From Sinomicrobium sp. (GTDB taxonomy: Bacteria; Bacteroidota; Bacteroidia; Flavobacteriales; Flavobacteriaceae), in contig JAJUFH010000002.1 in NCBI GenBank assembly GCA_029266035.1, positions 1 to 64,000 of the forward strand: 64,000 bases of DNA. The letters are read 5' to 3'. Below, one piece after another: positions 52,994 through 63,608 of this stretch. A program made the position numbers and the translations under genes. The notes below the pieces were generated by a model. That model saw only the letters and a list, made by a program, of their open reading frames with translations. It searched no databases and was not told the DNA's origin. How positions within the stretch are numbered: position 1 is the first letter of the stretch; every line of letters starts with the position of its first letter.

Positions 52994-53653
52994 TCAATTC
53001 ATAGGATGAAAATCTTTTACCCCTGCCCTAATGGGAATAGACAGGGTATTTTCATCAGGTACTATTGGACACGAATAAGTGGGGTTGTATGCGCAATAGG
53101 GATTGTAAGCCTTGTTAAAATCTAAGACAATCGTATCGCCTTTAGGAATTCTCAAATCGATATACCGACCACCCCCATAGGTTTCCTCTCCATTTGTAGG
53201 GTCGGAAAAAGGCAGAAACAGATAATCTTCGTACCCCTCTTGGGTAATCAGTTCCTGGTTTTGGTAGACATTGAGCTTATATTCCTTTCCGTCTATCTCA
53301 AAATACAATATTCCGTATCTCAACTCTTCAGAAACCCTATCTGTTGTAGTAGGCATAAAAAAAGGAGAAGAATCTGGGGTACGCTCTAACCTGGCCTCTA
53401 CACGAAATAAGCTATCTACAGGAAAAAAATCCAATTCCTTAAAATTCTTGAGATCGCGCTTTTTTAGCGGGGATCGATCAGGATCCATGAATTCTTTATT
53501 CAACTCCTTTTGGAATTGCGCTATTTCCCAAAAAATATCAGTAGAATCTTTCACAATTGTAGACTCATCGTGATATCTTTTATCTCCTTTACAGCCCAGA
53601 AAGGCGATAATTAACACGGCAAACAGACATTGCCTTTTCACTCCCAAACACAT
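52994..53653 (-). CDS. DUF1684 lipoprotein
   Basis: 219 residues when started at MCLGVKRQCLFAVLIIAF (53653), which yields a lipoprotein signal ending FLGCKGD; the longer track start adds ten residues. The mature part has DUF1684 hallmarks: RSPLKKRDLKNFKELDFFPVD, FLPFSDPTNGEETYGGGRYIDL and FNKAYNPYCAYNPTYSCP. Function of the family is not established. Confidence 0.88.
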   Translation of the reverse strand: MCLGVKRQCLFAVLIIAFLGCKGDKRYHDESTIVKDSTDIFWEIAQFQKELNKEFMDPDRSPLKKRDLKNFKELDFFPVDSLFRVEARLERTPDSSPFFMPTTTDRVSEELRYGILYFEIDGKEYKLNVYQNQELITQEGYEDYLFLPFSDPTNGEETYGGGRYIDLRIPKGDTIVLDFNKAYNPYCAYNPTYSCPIVPDENTLSIPIRAGVKDFHPMN

Positions 53654-53835
53654 ATTAAACAATTTATTATCAACCCAGCACAAAGGTAAACTATTATCGC
53701 ATAATCCACCGCTTCATCCCTGTGGAGACCGGTGACATTTTGGCATAGACAAAGAGGCTTAAAACACCCCAAATATGTTTAAAAACCGACTTTTGAGGTT
53801 TGGCAACACTTTTGCTATATGCTTGGTCAGAATAA

Positions 53836-54396
53836 ATGACAGAACCCATGGCAAAAAAAAATAAGCACAATACAGAAGAAAACAAAGATGTTGCAACAGA
53901 AGTCAAAAACTCTGAAGAACAAGAACTTAGCATTGAAGAACAACTAAAAGAAGAGCTGAGCAAGGAAAAGGACAAATTTCTCCGCCTCTTCGCTGAATTT
54001 GAAAATTACAAAAAGCGAACAGCTAAAGAGCGCATAGACCTCTTTAAAACGGCAGGACAGGATGTCTTATCTGCCATGCTTCCGGTATTGGACGATTTTG
54101 ACAGGGCCATTGCAGAGATCAAAAAGTCGACAGAAGAAGAGACGGGTATTGTAAATGAGTTACTAAAAGGTGTAGAGCTGATAAACAGCAAATTTACAGA
54201 AACCCTTAAAAACAAAGGGCTTACACTAATCGAGGTAAATCAAGGAGATACTTTTGACGCCGAACTACACGAAGCCATCACCCAAATTTCTGCTCCGTCT
54301 GAAGACATGAAAGGCAAGATTATTGATGTGATAGAAAAAGGGTACAAACTTGGAGAAAAGATCATTCGGTACCCCAAAGTAGTTGTGGGAAACTAA
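53836..54396 (+). CDS. grpE: Nucleotide exchange factor GrpE
   Basis: Co-chaperone that releases ADP from DnaK. Up to 186 residues (an alternative start at MAKKNKHN, 53848, is equally likely). A charged, coiled-coil N-terminal half includes LKEELSKEKDKFLRLFAEFENYKKR. The C-terminal beta domain (GDTFDAELHEAITQISAP, IIDVIEKGYKLGEKIIRYPKVVVG) is the DnaK-contacting part. Directly followed by dnaJ, 39 bp away. Confidence 0.94.
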   Translation: MTEPMAKKNKHNTEENKDVATEVKNSEEQELSIEEQLKEELSKEKDKFLRLFAEFENYKKRTAKERIDLFKTAGQDVLSAMLPVLDDFDRAIAEIKKSTEEETGIVNELLKGVELINSKFTETLKNKGLTLIEVNQGDTFDAELHEAITQISAPSEDMKGKIIDVIEKGYKLGEKIIRYPKVVVGN

Positions 54397-54435
54397 GAGA
54401 ACCGGTATCTCCGTAAGGGGTAAAAAACAATTTAG

Positions 54436-55554
54436 ATGAAAGAAGATTATTACGAAATACTGGGAATAGAAAAAAGCGCTTCGGCAGCGGAGATCAAGAA
54501 AGCTTATCGCAAAAAGGCCATACAGTATCACCCTGACAAAAATCCGGGTGATGCACATGCAGAAAAAATGTTCAAAAAAGCAGCAGAGGCCTACGAAGTA
54601 CTCAGTGATCCGGACAAAAAGGCTCGATACGACCGGCACGGCCATTCTGCATTTGAAGGAAATGGTGGATTTAGCGGCGGTGGCGGTATGAATATGGAAG
54701 ACATCTTCAGTCAGTTTGGCGATATTTTCGGAGGTGCCTTTGGCGGTGGATTTGGTGGATTTAGCGGCGGTTTTGGTAGTCAGAGACGCGTAAAAGGCAG
54801 CAATCTTCGCATCCATGTAAAACTCACCTTAGAAGAGATAGCTCAAGGCGTGGAGAAAAAGGTAAAGGTGAGACGTAAAGTCCAGGCTCCGGGAGTGTCA
54901 TACAAAACATGCCCCACTTGCCACGGTACAGGACAAGTAACCCGCGTAACCAATACCATACTGGGGCGGATGCAAACTTCAGCTCCCTGTAATGCCTGTG
55001 GTGGTAGCGGACAGATAATAGACCACAAGCCAGCTGATGCCGATGCACAAGGACTCAAAATAGCCGAAGAAACAGTATCGATAAAAATACCGGCAGGAGT
55101 GGCCGACGGTATGCAGCTCAAAGTTACCGGAAAGGGAAATGAAGCTCCGGGCAACGGTATTTCGGGAGATTTGCTGGTTGTGATCAGCGAATCGGAACAC
55201 CCTACCTTAAAAAGGGAAGGAGACAACCTTCACTACGACCTATATGTAAGTGTTCCCGAAGCAATACTCGGCACCTCAAAAGAGATCGATGCAGTAGGCG
55301 GAAAGGTAAGGATCAAACTGGAAGCCGGTATACAATCTGGAAAGATTCTCAGGTTAAGGGGCAAGGGTATCCCGAGTATCAACGGCTACGGAAGCGGTGA
55401 CCTTCTGGTTCATATCAACGTATGGACTCCTAAAACACTCAGCAAGGAACAAAAAGAATTTTTCGAACAAATGCTCCAGGACGAACACTTTACTCCAAAA
55501 CCGGAAAAAAGCGATAAATCGTTTTTTGAAAAGGTAAAAGACATGTTCTCTTGA
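54436..55554 (+). CDS. dnaJ: Chaperone DnaJ with a single zinc centre
   Basis: 372-residue Hsp40. J domain with YHPDKN (about 1-70), Gly/Phe-rich linker ([17 protein letters not shown]), zinc-binding region, and C-terminal substrate domains. DnaJ normally has four CxxCxGxG repeats forming two zinc centres. Here only CPTCHGTG and CNACGGSG remain, matching repeats 2 and 3, so one zinc centre is lost. The reading frame is continuous and the rest is normal, so this looks like a lineage trait rather than damage. Confidence 0.95.
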   Translation: MKEDYYEILGIEKSASAAEIKKAYRKKAIQYHPDKNPGDAHAEKMFKKAAEAYEVLSDPDKKARYDRHGHSAFEGNGGFSGGGGMNMEDIFSQFGDIFGGAFGGGFGGFSGGFGSQRRVKGSNLRIHVKLTLEEIAQGVEKKVKVRRKVQAPGVSYKTCPTCHGTGQVTRVTNTILGRMQTSAPCNACGGSGQIIDHKPADADAQGLKIAEETVSIKIPAGVADGMQLKVTGKGNEAPGNGISGDLLVVISESEHPTLKREGDNLHYDLYVSVPEAILGTSKEIDAVGGKVRIKLEAGIQSGKILRLRGKGIPSINGYGSGDLLVHINVWTPKTLSKEQKEFFEQMLQDEHFTPKPEKSDKSFFEKVKDMFS

Positions 55555-55640
55555 GCTCAAGGTCGACAGATTGAACTCGTATCAAATATGAAAGTTTAAT
55601 TATTTTTTTACACTTTCATAATAATATCTTAAAAAAATAC

Positions 55641-55740
55641 TATATTTGGAAAACCGCTAAGACATCTTAGTGTTAATTTTTTTCTTTTTCATAGCAATTT
55701 TTTCCCATCCTTGATCCCTTTTAAGGATGGGTTTTTCTTT
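55641..55740 (+). ncRNA. Candidate small RNA with its own promoter and terminator
   Basis: In the dnaJ-rarA gap a perfect -7 element TATATTTG (55641-55648) is followed by a short hairpin (CGCTAAG-ACAT-CTTAGTG, 55655-55672, one G-U). A U-rich linker then leads to an intrinsic terminator (CCCATCCTT with AAGGATGGG, then TTTTTCTTTT, 55704-55740). This would give an RNA of about 80 nt. Alternatively the terminator simply ends the grpE-dnaJ transcript about 150 nt downstream. No ORF. Confidence 0.5.
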
Positions 55741-55741
55741 T

Positions 55742-57019
55742 CTACTCGCTGTATTTATCACCCCAGCGTTTCTGAATAAAATCGCGTAGTTGCTCTTCTC
55801 TCGAATTACGACCTGGTGAATAAAAGACCGTGCCTTTCAAATCGTCTGGTAAAAATTCCTGATTTACAAAATTTCCCGCATAATCGTGAGCGTATTTGTA
55901 ATCTTCGCCATACCCGAGTTCTTTCATCAGCTTAGTAGGTGCGTTTCTCAGGTGCAAGGGCACGGAAAGATCACCCGTTTGCCGTACTGCCTCCAAGGCT
56001 CGGTTTACGGCCATATAGGCAGTGTTGCTCTTGGGAGAAGTAGCTAAATAAATTGCGCACTGACTCAATATTATCCTGGCCTCTGGATAACCTACAGTAG
56101 TTACCGCTTGAAAAGTATTGTTGGCGATAACCAGAGCGGTCGGATTGGCTATCCCTATATCTTCAGAAGCCGAAATAATCATTCGTCTCGCTATAAATTT
56201 CACGTCTTCTCCACCCTCTATCATTCGCGCAAGCCAATACACAGCTCCATTGGGATCACTCCCTCTTATCGATTTGATAAAGGCCGAAATTATGTCGTAG
56301 TGTTGCTCTCCGGTCTTGTCGTAACGCACCGTATTTTTCTGTACTTTTTCAAGTACCATATCGTTGGTAATCGTCACCTTATCGGTACCTTCAGAATTGA
56401 TCACCAATTCAAATATATTCAGCAGTTTACGTCCATCACCCCCCGAAAGTCTTAAAAGAGCCTCGGTTTCCCTGAGATCTATTTCTATGCCAGAAAGCAC
56501 AGTATCGCGCTCCATTGCTCGTTGCAACAGGGCTTCCATATCCTTTTTGTCAAAAGCATTCAACACATAAACCTGACACCTGGACAACAAGGCGGGAATG
56601 ACTTCAAAACTGGGATTTTCTGTGGTGGCTCCTATAAGGGTAACCCATCCTTTTTCTACCGCTCCCAACAGAGAGTCTTGTTGAGATTTGCTAAACCTAT
56701 GTATCTCATCGATAAAGAGTATAGGGTTTTTAGTCGTAAAAAGTCCGCTTCCATGTTTGGCCTTTTCGATCACTTCACGCACATCCTTAACACCGCTATT
56801 TATGGCACTGAGGGTATAGAAAGGTCTGCCGCTCTCGCTTGCTATTATATTGGCCAAGGTAGTTTTCCCGGTGCCGGGTGGCCCCCATAAAATCAGGGAT
56901 GGAATCATCCCCGTCCGAATCTGACGCGTGAGCGATCCGGTTTTTCCTACCAAATGAGACTGACTGATGTACTCTTCCAGACTCTTGGGACGTATTCTTT
57001 CTGCAAGCGGTTCATTCAT
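55742..57019 (-). CDS. rarA: Replication-associated recombination protein A
   Basis: 425-residue AAA+ ATPase of the RarA/MgsA/WRNIP1 family acting at stalled forks. [19 protein letters not shown], Walker [10 protein letters not shown], Walker [10 protein letters not shown], sensor [11 protein letters not shown], and the C-terminal tetramerisation domain with [20 protein letters not shown] and [16 protein letters not shown]. Single gene, divergent from the rhomboid protease. Confidence 0.95.
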   Translation of the reverse strand: MNEPLAERIRPKSLEEYISQSHLVGKTGSLTRQIRTGMIPSLILWGPPGTGKTTLANIIASESGRPFYTLSAINSGVKDVREVIEKAKHGSGLFTTKNPILFIDEIHRFSKSQQDSLLGAVEKGWVTLIGATTENPSFEVIPALLSRCQVYVLNAFDKKDMEALLQRAMERDTVLSGIEIDLRETEALLRLSGGDGRKLLNIFELVINSEGTDKVTITNDMVLEKVQKNTVRYDKTGEQHYDIISAFIKSIRGSDPNGAVYWLARMIEGGEDVKFIARRMIISASEDIGIANPTALVIANNTFQAVTTVGYPEARIILSQCAIYLATSPKSNTAYMAVNRALEAVRQTGDLSVPLHLRNAPTKLMKELGYGEDYKYAHDYAGNFVNQEFLPDDLKGTVFYSPGRNSREEQLRDFIQKRWGDKYSE

Positions 57020-57064
57020 ACGGTAAAATTACTATATTTAATTTGATAATACTACCGCTCGCTA

Positions 57065-57775
57065 ATGGATAAAACACAGGATCATAAAGACATTCAATTC
57101 TCCATCGCTACAATACTATACCCATTTCTTTTTGTGGTATTAGCCTGGGTTGTGTACTGGATTCAGATAAGGTTTAGCTACGATTTTACCAGTTTTGGAA
57201 TATATCCGAGAAAGCTCTCCGGTCTAAAAGGTATTGTCTGCAGTCCCCTTCTACACGGTTCTGTACAACATTTGTACAACAACTCCATTCCCGTATTGGT
57301 TTTAGGTGGCATACTCCTTCACTTCTACCGACACCAGAGCCTGAGGGTACTGCTATACGGACTGCTGCTCTCTGGAATACTCACCTGGATTATAGGCAGA
57401 CCGGCCTATCACATAGGTGCCAGCGGACTCATCTATACCTTGTTCTCTTTTATATTCTTCAAAGGTATCGTCGCTCGACACTACAGATTGGTAGCTCTTT
57501 CGCTACTCGTAGTCTTTGTTTACGGCAGTATGTTGTGGTATGTATTTCCCATCGACAATAATGTTTCCTGGGAAGGTCACTTATCCGGTTTTATAAGCGG
57601 ACTGATTCTCGCTCTAAGCATCAAAGAAAATCTTGTTACACCTCATAAATACGAATGGGAAAAAGACGACTTCGACGAAAAGAGCGACCCCTTCATAAGG
57701 CATTTTGACGACGATGGAAATTTCATTGAATCCCCCGAATCTGAGGAGGATGATCCAGACAATGTTTCTCTGTAA
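57065..57775 (+). CDS. Rhomboid-family intramembrane serine protease
   Basis: 236 residues with about six transmembrane helices. The oxyanion-site HGSVQHLYNNSIPVLVLGG, catalytic Ser in HIGASGLIYTLFSF and catalytic His in WEGHLSGFISG are all present, so the enzyme looks active. A polar acidic tail (about 195-236) follows the last helix. The substrate is unknown. Confidence 0.9.
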   Translation: MDKTQDHKDIQFSIATILYPFLFVVLAWVVYWIQIRFSYDFTSFGIYPRKLSGLKGIVCSPLLHGSVQHLYNNSIPVLVLGGILLHFYRHQSLRVLLYGLLLSGILTWIIGRPAYHIGASGLIYTLFSFIFFKGIVARHYRLVALSLLVVFVYGSMLWYVFPIDNNVSWEGHLSGFISGLILALSIKENLVTPHKYEWEKDDFDEKSDPFIRHFDDDGNFIESPESEEDDPDNVSL

Positions 57776-57802
57776 AGGCTGTTTTTTTCAAAGTGGTAAA
57801 AA

Positions 57803-58576
57803 CTAAAACCTAATCTCCAGCTCCTGAAGTACGCGTTCCCCGTTTTCGTAGTACTCCGCAATCCACTTTCCGTCTTTGAGTGTGAGCATTCCGTTCTTGT
57901 CTTTTATGATAAAAACGTTTTCCACACTGGTGTTCTGTAGTACAAAAACAATTTTGGGTGTTTGGTCTACCAGCTGGTATCCGTACTCTATGGGTTGAGC
58001 ATACAACACTTCTCCTGTCGCTTTTGCGGCCTGTTGTACTGCAGGTGCGGAACTTGGTGGGGTTTTGTGTTCTGCGACAGGCTCTGGGTTTGTAGCTTTA
58101 GCCGGCACCGATACCACAGGATTTTGTGAAGCTACAATACTCTTAGAAGCATCGTAACTGTAATTGAGCATCTCTATAGACTTAAAAGCCTTTCTCAGAG
58201 CCTCGTGATAAGCTCCTTTGTAATCCTTCTCCTTACTACTTCCAATTTCCGAAGCAAAAACCAACTCTCCTCTACAATTGGTCAATTCCACTTTAAGTTT
58301 GGTGGTAAATAAATTGGATTCATTTTTTACATCAGCTCTCAATCCCAAGCAAGTATTCGACTGTATTTCCGCACTCATTTCGTCGGCATAAACCGCGGTA
58401 AAGTTGTACTTTTCAAACAAAAATTTGGTGAGCGCATTTACCTGATATTGATCTTCACTTCTCAAAAAATCGAATTTCTTTGGGACTATAACATACTTAT
58501 ATCCGTCTACACTGCTTTGTCCAAATGCGTGAGACACACTAAAAATGGCTATAAAAATGACCAATATTTTTTTCAT
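57803..58576 (-). CDS. Secreted protein of unknown function
   Basis: 257 residues from MKKILVIFIAIFSVSHAFGQ (58576), a Sec signal peptide; the track start is ten codons longer. YKYVIVPKKFDFLRSEDQYQVNALTKFLFEKYNF opens the mature domain, followed by a region resembling curli-type or TolB-like periplasmic assemblies only loosely. A Pro/Ala linker (about 150-175) leads to a small beta C-terminal domain. It is not assigned to a family with confidence. Confidence 0.65.
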   Translation of the reverse strand: MKKILVIFIAIFSVSHAFGQSSVDGYKYVIVPKKFDFLRSEDQYQVNALTKFLFEKYNFTAVYADEMSAEIQSNTCLGLRADVKNESNLFTTKLKVELTNCRGELVFASEIGSSKEKDYKGAYHEALRKAFKSIEMLNYSYDASKSIVASQNPVVSVPAKATNPEPVAEHKTPPSSAPAVQQAAKATGEVLYAQPIEYGYQLVDQTPKIVFVLQNTSVENVFIIKDKNGMLTLKDGKWIAEYYENGERVLQELEIRF

Positions 58577-58802
58577 GACACAGATTTTAATAGTGTATAT
58601 GTTCAATATACAGAAAGTATTCCGTTTATGCTAATTTCTAAAATTTTAATCAAATATCCATCGTCACGGGCAAATTAGACCGCTCCATTGCTATTTGAAA
58701 TAACCATATCGCCAACAAGTTTATTTCAACGTAATGTGAAACATAAAACAGAGTCACTTCATACGCCAAAAAAGCAATTTTCAGGCTATGACACAGCTAA
58801 GA

Positions 58803-59117
58803 TCACGCCTCACCGGTCGGACCGAAATTAAGTGGCACAGGTGGTTGATCGTAATCCTTTATCTCTCCATGGGTCGATTCAAATCGGTTTACATTGTCTG
58901 TGAGCGCCTTGAGAAAACGCTTGGCGTGCTGGGGAGTAAGGATAATGCGACTTTTAACCTTAGCTTTGGGAGTTCCGGGCATGATACTGATAAAATCTAC
59001 TACAAATTCAGAAACAGAGTGATTGATAATTGCAAGGTTGGAATAGGTTCCCTCAGCAATATTCTCGTCCAATTCTATATCTATTTGATCCCGATTCGGA
59101 TTGTTTTGATCGCTCAT
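58803..59117 (-). CDS. DUF3467 protein
   Basis: 104 residues: IDIELDENIAEGTYSNLAIINHSVSEFVVDFISIMPGTPKAKVKSRIILTP-type sequence, read here in segments, matches the DUF3467 family seen next to rpoC in many Bacteroidota. Cytoplasmic, function unknown. It lies 108 bp downstream of the rpoC stop, after a terminator. Confidence 0.85.
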   Translation of the reverse strand: MSDQNNPNRDQIDIELDENIAEGTYSNLAIINHSVSEFVVDFISIMPGTPKAKVKSRIILTPQHAKRFLKALTDNVNRFESTHGEIKDYDQPPVPLNFGPTGEA

Positions 59118-59164
59118 AATAGTAAAGTTTATACAACCGCTTTAATGCGGCTGTAATGCTAAAA

Positions 59165-59200
59165 TAAAAAAAAGGCCGGAAAAACACTTCCCGGCCCTTT
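59165..59200 (-). terminator. Rho-independent terminator of rpoBC
   Basis: On the minus strand AAAGGGCCGG pairs with CCGGCCTTT (one bulged G) and runs into nine T residues, 25 nt after the rpoC stop. Confidence 0.85.
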
Positions 59201-59224
59201 AAAAATCTGTATAAATTATCGGTC

Positions 59225-62200
59225 TTAATAGAGACTTGCCTCCTGTTTGCCACTCATAATCTCATTGTATTCTTCTTTTGAACCTACAATGATATTATCG
59301 TAATCGCGCATACCGGTACCCGCAGGAATTTTATGTCCTACAATTACATTCTCTTTCAGTCCTTCCAACGTGTCTACTTTTCCGCTCACCGCTGCTTCGT
59401 TGAGCACCTTGGTAGTTTCCTGGAACGAAGCTGCAGAGATAAATGACTTGGTCTGCAACGACGCTCTGGTAATACCTTGGAGCACAGGTGAAGCTGTAGC
59501 TGGAATAATATCACGGGCAACAACAAGCTGTTTGTCGGCTCTTTTCAGGATAGAATTTTCATCCCGCAATTGTCGCAGCGTAACAATTTGTCCGGCTTTG
59601 AGGTTTTCAGATTCTCCTGCATCCTCTATTACTTTTTTGCCAAACAGTCTGTCGTTTTCTTCGATAAAATCATCTTTGTGTACCAGTTGACCTTCGAGGA
59701 AAATAGTATCACCTGGATCGTTGATTTGCACTTTTCGCATCATTTGTCTCACCACCACTTCAAAGTGCTTATCGTTGATCTTAACTCCCTGCAATCGGTA
59801 TACCTCCTGAACTTCATTCACAAGATACTGTTGCACTGCAGAGGGGCCTTTGATATTCAAGATATCTTCCGGAGTTACCGATCCGTCAGAAAGTGGCATT
59901 CCAGCTCTCACAAAGTCGTTTTCCTGAACCAATATCTGGTTGGAAAGTTTTACGAGATACTTTTTCACCTCTCCTAACTTCGACTCTACAATGATCTCGC
60001 GGTTACCACGCTTGATTTTACCGAAAGAAACCACTCCGTCGATTTCGGAAACCACAGCTGGGTTTGAGGGGTTACGCGCTTCGAAAAGCTCTGTCACCCT
60101 TGGCAAACCTCCTGTAATATCCCCAGCTTTGGCAGACCTTCTCGGTATTTTGACAAGGACTTTACCCTCGTGGATCTTCTCACCGTCATCGACCATGATG
60201 TGGGCGCCCACTGGCAGGTTGTACGAACGGAGCACTTCTCCCTTACTTCCCTTGATGAGAAGGGTAGGAATAAGCTTTTTATTTCTAGACTCAGAGATCA
60301 CTTTTTCTTGGAAACCAGTTTGCTCGTCGATCTCTACCTGATAGGTAACTCCTTGTTCGATATTTTCGTAAGTGATACTTCCTGAGAATTCAGAAATAAT
60401 TACACCGTTGTAAGGATCCCACTGGCAGATAACATCTCCTTTGCTGATTTTATCTCCATCGTGAATAAACAATTGAGAACCGTAAGGTATATTATTTGTA
60501 CTCAAAACAATACCTGTTTTCTCATCGACAATCTTAACCTCTGAGGTTCTCGAGATAACCACCTCTCCCTCTTGGCCATCTACAGTTTGACTCTTCACTA
60601 TCTTGAGGTCTTCTATAGTGACCTTACCGTCGAACTTAGCCAGCAATTTACTCTCTTCCGAGATGTTACCCGCAATACCTCCCACGTGGAATGTACGCAG
60701 GGTAAGCTGAGTTCCCGGTTCTCCGATAGACTGTGCTGCAATAACACCGACGGCTTCTCCTTTCTGTACCATTTTTCCGGTAGCGAGGTTTCGTCCGTAA
60801 CATTTAGCACAGATCCCTTGTTTTGCTTCACAGGTAAGTGCAGAACGCACTTCTACTCGTTCTATAGGAGCAGCATCTATCTTTTTAGCGGCATCTTCTC
60901 CGATCTCTTCACCTGCAGCCAAGAGCAACTCTTGTGTAAGCGGATGGTGTACATCGTGAAGCGATACCCTTCCGAGTATACGATCTCCGAGCGATTCTAC
61001 CACTTCCTCATTCTTTTTAAGGGCTTCTACCTCCACACCTCTCAGCGTACCACAATCTTCCGAATTGATGATAACGTCTTGAGAAACGTCTACCAAACGA
61101 CGTGTCAGGTAACCAGCATCCGCTGTTTTAAGAGCAGTATCGGCCAGACCTTTACGGGCACCGTGGGTAGAAATAAAGTACTCAAGTATAGAAAGTCCTT
61201 CCTTAAAGTTAGAGAGGATAGGGTTTTCGATAATCTCACCCCCACCGGCAGTAGATTTTTTAGGCTTGGCCATAAGTCCTCGCATACCGGTAAGCTGTCT
61301 GATCTGTTCTTTAGATCCCCTCGCTCCTGAATCGAGCATCATATACACCGAATTAAACCCTTGCTTGTCTTCTCTAATTCGCTTCATAGCCAATTCAGTA
61401 AGCATAGCATTGGTAGAGGTCCACACATCGATCACCTGATTGTAGCGCTCGTTGTTGGTAATCAGCCCCATATTGTAGTTCATCATGATGCCGTCTACCT
61501 GTTCGTTAGCCTCCTCAATCATCTTGACTTTCTCTTTCGGGATAATAATATCTCCGAGACTGAACGACAGTCCACCTTGGAATGCCAATCGGTATCCGAG
61601 GTTTTTAATCCTGTCGAGGAAATCAGAAGCTGTAGGCACGTCGGTCACTTTCAATACGTGTCCGATAATATCTCGAAGTGATTTCTTTGTCAATACGGTA
61701 TTGATATAACCGGCTTGTGGAGGTACCACTTCGTTAAACATTACGCGTCCAACAGTAGTCGATATAATCTTGGTAACCTGTTCTCCATTTTCATCCAGGT
61801 CTTGTGTTCTCACTTTGATTCCTGCATTCAGATCTGCCTTTTTCTCGTTGTAGGCTATGATAACCTCTTCGGGAGAATAGAAGGTCAACCCTTCTCCTTT
61901 TACTTTGACCGTATCGTCACTCTTGCGCTCTTTGGTCATATAGTACAAGCCCAGTACCATATCCTGTGAAGGTACGGTAATAGGTGATCCGTTGGCCGGA
62001 TTGAGAATATTGTGCGATGCCAGCATAAGAAGCTGAGCTTCGAGTATAGCTTCTGGTCCTAACGGAAGGTGTACCGCCATCTGGTCACCGTCGAAGTCGG
62101 CGTTAAACGCCGTACACGCCAAGGGGTGCAACTGAATGGCCTTACCTTCTATCAACTTGGGCTGGAATGCCTGTATACCCAATCTGTGCAGAGTAGGAGC

Positions 62201-63526
62201 CCGGTTGAGAAGTACAGGATGTCCTTTGATTACGTTGTCTAAGATATCCCAAACCACAGGTTCCTTTCTGTCTATAATCTTTTTGGCCGATTTTACCGTT
62301 TTTACAATACCTCTTTCTATCAATTTTCTGATTACAAAAGGTTTGTATATCTCGGCAGCCATATCCTTAGGCAAACCACACTCATACATTTTCAGTTCAG
62401 GTCCTACCACAATAACAGAACGAGCAGAATAATCTACCCTTTTACCGAGCAGGTTCTGACGGAAACGCCCTTGTTTACCCTTGAGAGAATCGGAAAGTGA
62501 TTTAAGCGGTCTGTTGGATTCTGTTTTTACTGCAGACGACTTTCTGGTATTGTCGAACAGTGAATCTACAGACTCCTGAAGCATCCTCTTTTCGTTTCGG
62601 AGAATCACCTCAGGTGCTTTTATTTCCATCAGTCTCTTAAGACGGTTATTTCTAATGATAACCCTTCTGTACAAATCGTTGAGATCTGAAGTAGCAAAAC
62701 GACCACCATCCAGAGGCACCAAAGGTCTCAATTCGGGTGGGATTACGGGAATCACCTTGAGTATCATCCACTCTGGCAGATTCTCCCTGTTTTGCTGAGA
62801 CTCGCGGAAGGCCTCTACTACCTGAAGTCTTTTCAGGGCTTCTGTCTTGCGCTGTTTGGAAGTCTCGTTATTCGCCTTGTGTCTCAAATCGTAAGACAGA
62901 GCATCTAGATCTATTCTTCTGAGCAACTCGATAATACACTCAGCCCCCATTTTGGCAATAAACTTATTGGGGTCGGTATCTTCGAGATACTGATTGTCTT
63001 GAGGCAGACTGTCCAAGATATTCAAGTATTCTTCTTCTGTGAGGAAGTCCATTACCTGAAGATCTTCACCTTCTGCATTTTTTGCATTACCCGGCTGTAT
63101 CACCACATAGCGCTCGTAATAAATAATCATATCGAGCTTTTTAGACGGCAGTCCGAGTAGGTAGCCTATCTTATTGGGCAGCGATCTGAAATACCAAATA
63201 TGAGCGATAGGCACTACTAAATTGATATGCCCAACGCGGTCTCTTCGTACTTTTTTCTCAGTAACTTCTACACCACATCTGTCGCATACAATTCCTTTAT
63301 ACCGTATTCTCTTGTACTTACCACAGGCACATTCGTAGTCTTTTACCGGACCGAATATCCGCTCACAAAACAATCCGTCACGCTCTGGCTTGTGTGTCCG
63401 GTAGTTAATGGTTTCCGGTTTTAAAACCTCTCCTCGGGATTCGGCCAGGATAGATTCCGGCGATGCCAGACCTATAGAGATTTTGTTGAACCTTGTTACT
63501 GTATTCTTATCTTTTCCTCTTGCCAT
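59225..63526 (-). CDS. rpoC: RNA polymerase beta' subunit
   Basis: 1433 residues, typical for Bacteroidota. N-terminal zinc ribbon [20 protein letters not shown], catalytic loop [12 protein letters not shown], bridge-helix and trigger-loop region [16 protein letters not shown], and the second zinc site [16 protein letters not shown]. The start [16 protein letters not shown] is the usual one. Follows rpoB after 82 bp; forms the core polymerase. Confidence 0.98.
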   Translation of the reverse strand: MARGKDKNTVTRFNKISIGLASPESILAESRGEVLKPETINYRTHKPERDGLFCERIFGPVKDYECACGKYKRIRYKGIVCDRCGVEVTEKKVRRDRVGHINLVVPIAHIWYFRSLPNKIGYLLGLPSKKLDMIIYYERYVVIQPGNAKNAEGEDLQVMDFLTEEEYLNILDSLPQDNQYLEDTDPNKFIAKMGAECIIELLRRIDLDALSYDLRHKANNETSKQRKTEALKRLQVVEAFRESQQNRENLPEWMILKVIPVIPPELRPLVPLDGGRFATSDLNDLYRRVIIRNNRLKRLMEIKAPEVILRNEKRMLQESVDSLFDNTRKSSAVKTESNRPLKSLSDSLKGKQGRFRQNLLGKRVDYSARSVIVVGPELKMYECGLPKDMAAEIYKPFVIRKLIERGIVKTVKSAKKIIDRKEPVVWDILDNVIKGHPVLLNRAPTLHRLGIQAFQPKLIEGKAIQLHPLACTAFNADFDGDQMAVHLPLGPEAILEAQLLMLASHNILNPANGSPITVPSQDMVLGLYYMTKERKSDDTVKVKGEGLTFYSPEEVIIAYNEKKADLNAGIKVRTQDLDENGEQVTKIISTTVGRVMFNEVVPPQAGYINTVLTKKSLRDIIGHVLKVTDVPTASDFLDRIKNLGYRLAFQGGLSFSLGDIIIPKEKVKMIEEANEQVDGIMMNYNMGLITNNERYNQVIDVWTSTNAMLTELAMKRIREDKQGFNSVYMMLDSGARGSKEQIRQLTGMRGLMAKPKKSTAGGGEIIENPILSNFKEGLSILEYFISTHGARKGLADTALKTADAGYLTRRLVDVSQDVIINSEDCGTLRGVEVEALKKNEEVVESLGDRILGRVSLHDVHHPLTQELLLAAGEEIGEDAAKKIDAAPIERVEVRSALTCEAKQGICAKCYGRNLATGKMVQKGEAVGVIAAQSIGEPGTQLTLRTFHVGGIAGNISEESKLLAKFDGKVTIEDLKIVKSQTVDGQEGEVVISRTSEVKIVDEKTGIVLSTNNIPYGSQLFIHDGDKISKGDVICQWDPYNGVIISEFSGSITYENIEQGVTYQVEIDEQTGFQEKVISESRNKKLIPTLLIKGSKGEVLRSYNLPVGAHIMVDDGEKIHEGKVLVKIPRRSAKAGDITGGLPRVTELFEARNPSNPAVVSEIDGVVSFGKIKRGNREIIVESKLGEVKKYLVKLSNQILVQENDFVRAGMPLSDGSVTPEDILNIKGPSAVQQYLVNEVQEVYRLQGVKINDKHFEVVVRQMMRKVQINDPGDTIFLEGQLVHKDDFIEENDRLFGKKVIEDAGESENLKAGQIVTLRQLRDENSILKRADKQLVVARDIIPATASPVLQGITRASLQTKSFISAASFQETTKVLNEAAVSGKVDTLEGLKENVIVGHKIPAGTGMRDYDNIIVGSKEEYNEIMSGKQEASLY

Positions 63527-63558
63527 GATATATGGTGATAATGAATTAAGTGTAATTT

Positions 63559-63601
63559 GGTACTATTCGGTTTACTGTATAAGAACAAACCGAATAGCAC
63601 C
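63559..63601 (-). other. 15-bp hairpin between rpoB and rpoC
   Basis: On the minus strand GGTGCTATTCGGTTT pairs with AAACCGAATAGTACC (one G-U pair), with a 13-nt loop. No T-run follows, so it is not an intrinsic terminator. It may be an RNA processing or stability element tuning the beta to beta' ratio. Confidence 0.6.
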
Positions 63602-63608
63602 TTGTAAA

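Noticed and set aside
54265-54816. 183-residue minus-strand ORF over grpE-dnaJ
   Set aside because: Antisense to the J domain and Gly/Phe linker; composition is an artefact of the repetitive linker.
60572-61330. 252-residue plus-strand ORF inside rpoC
   Set aside because: Antisense to conserved rpoC sequence with low-complexity Ser/Phe/Cys composition; a shadow frame.
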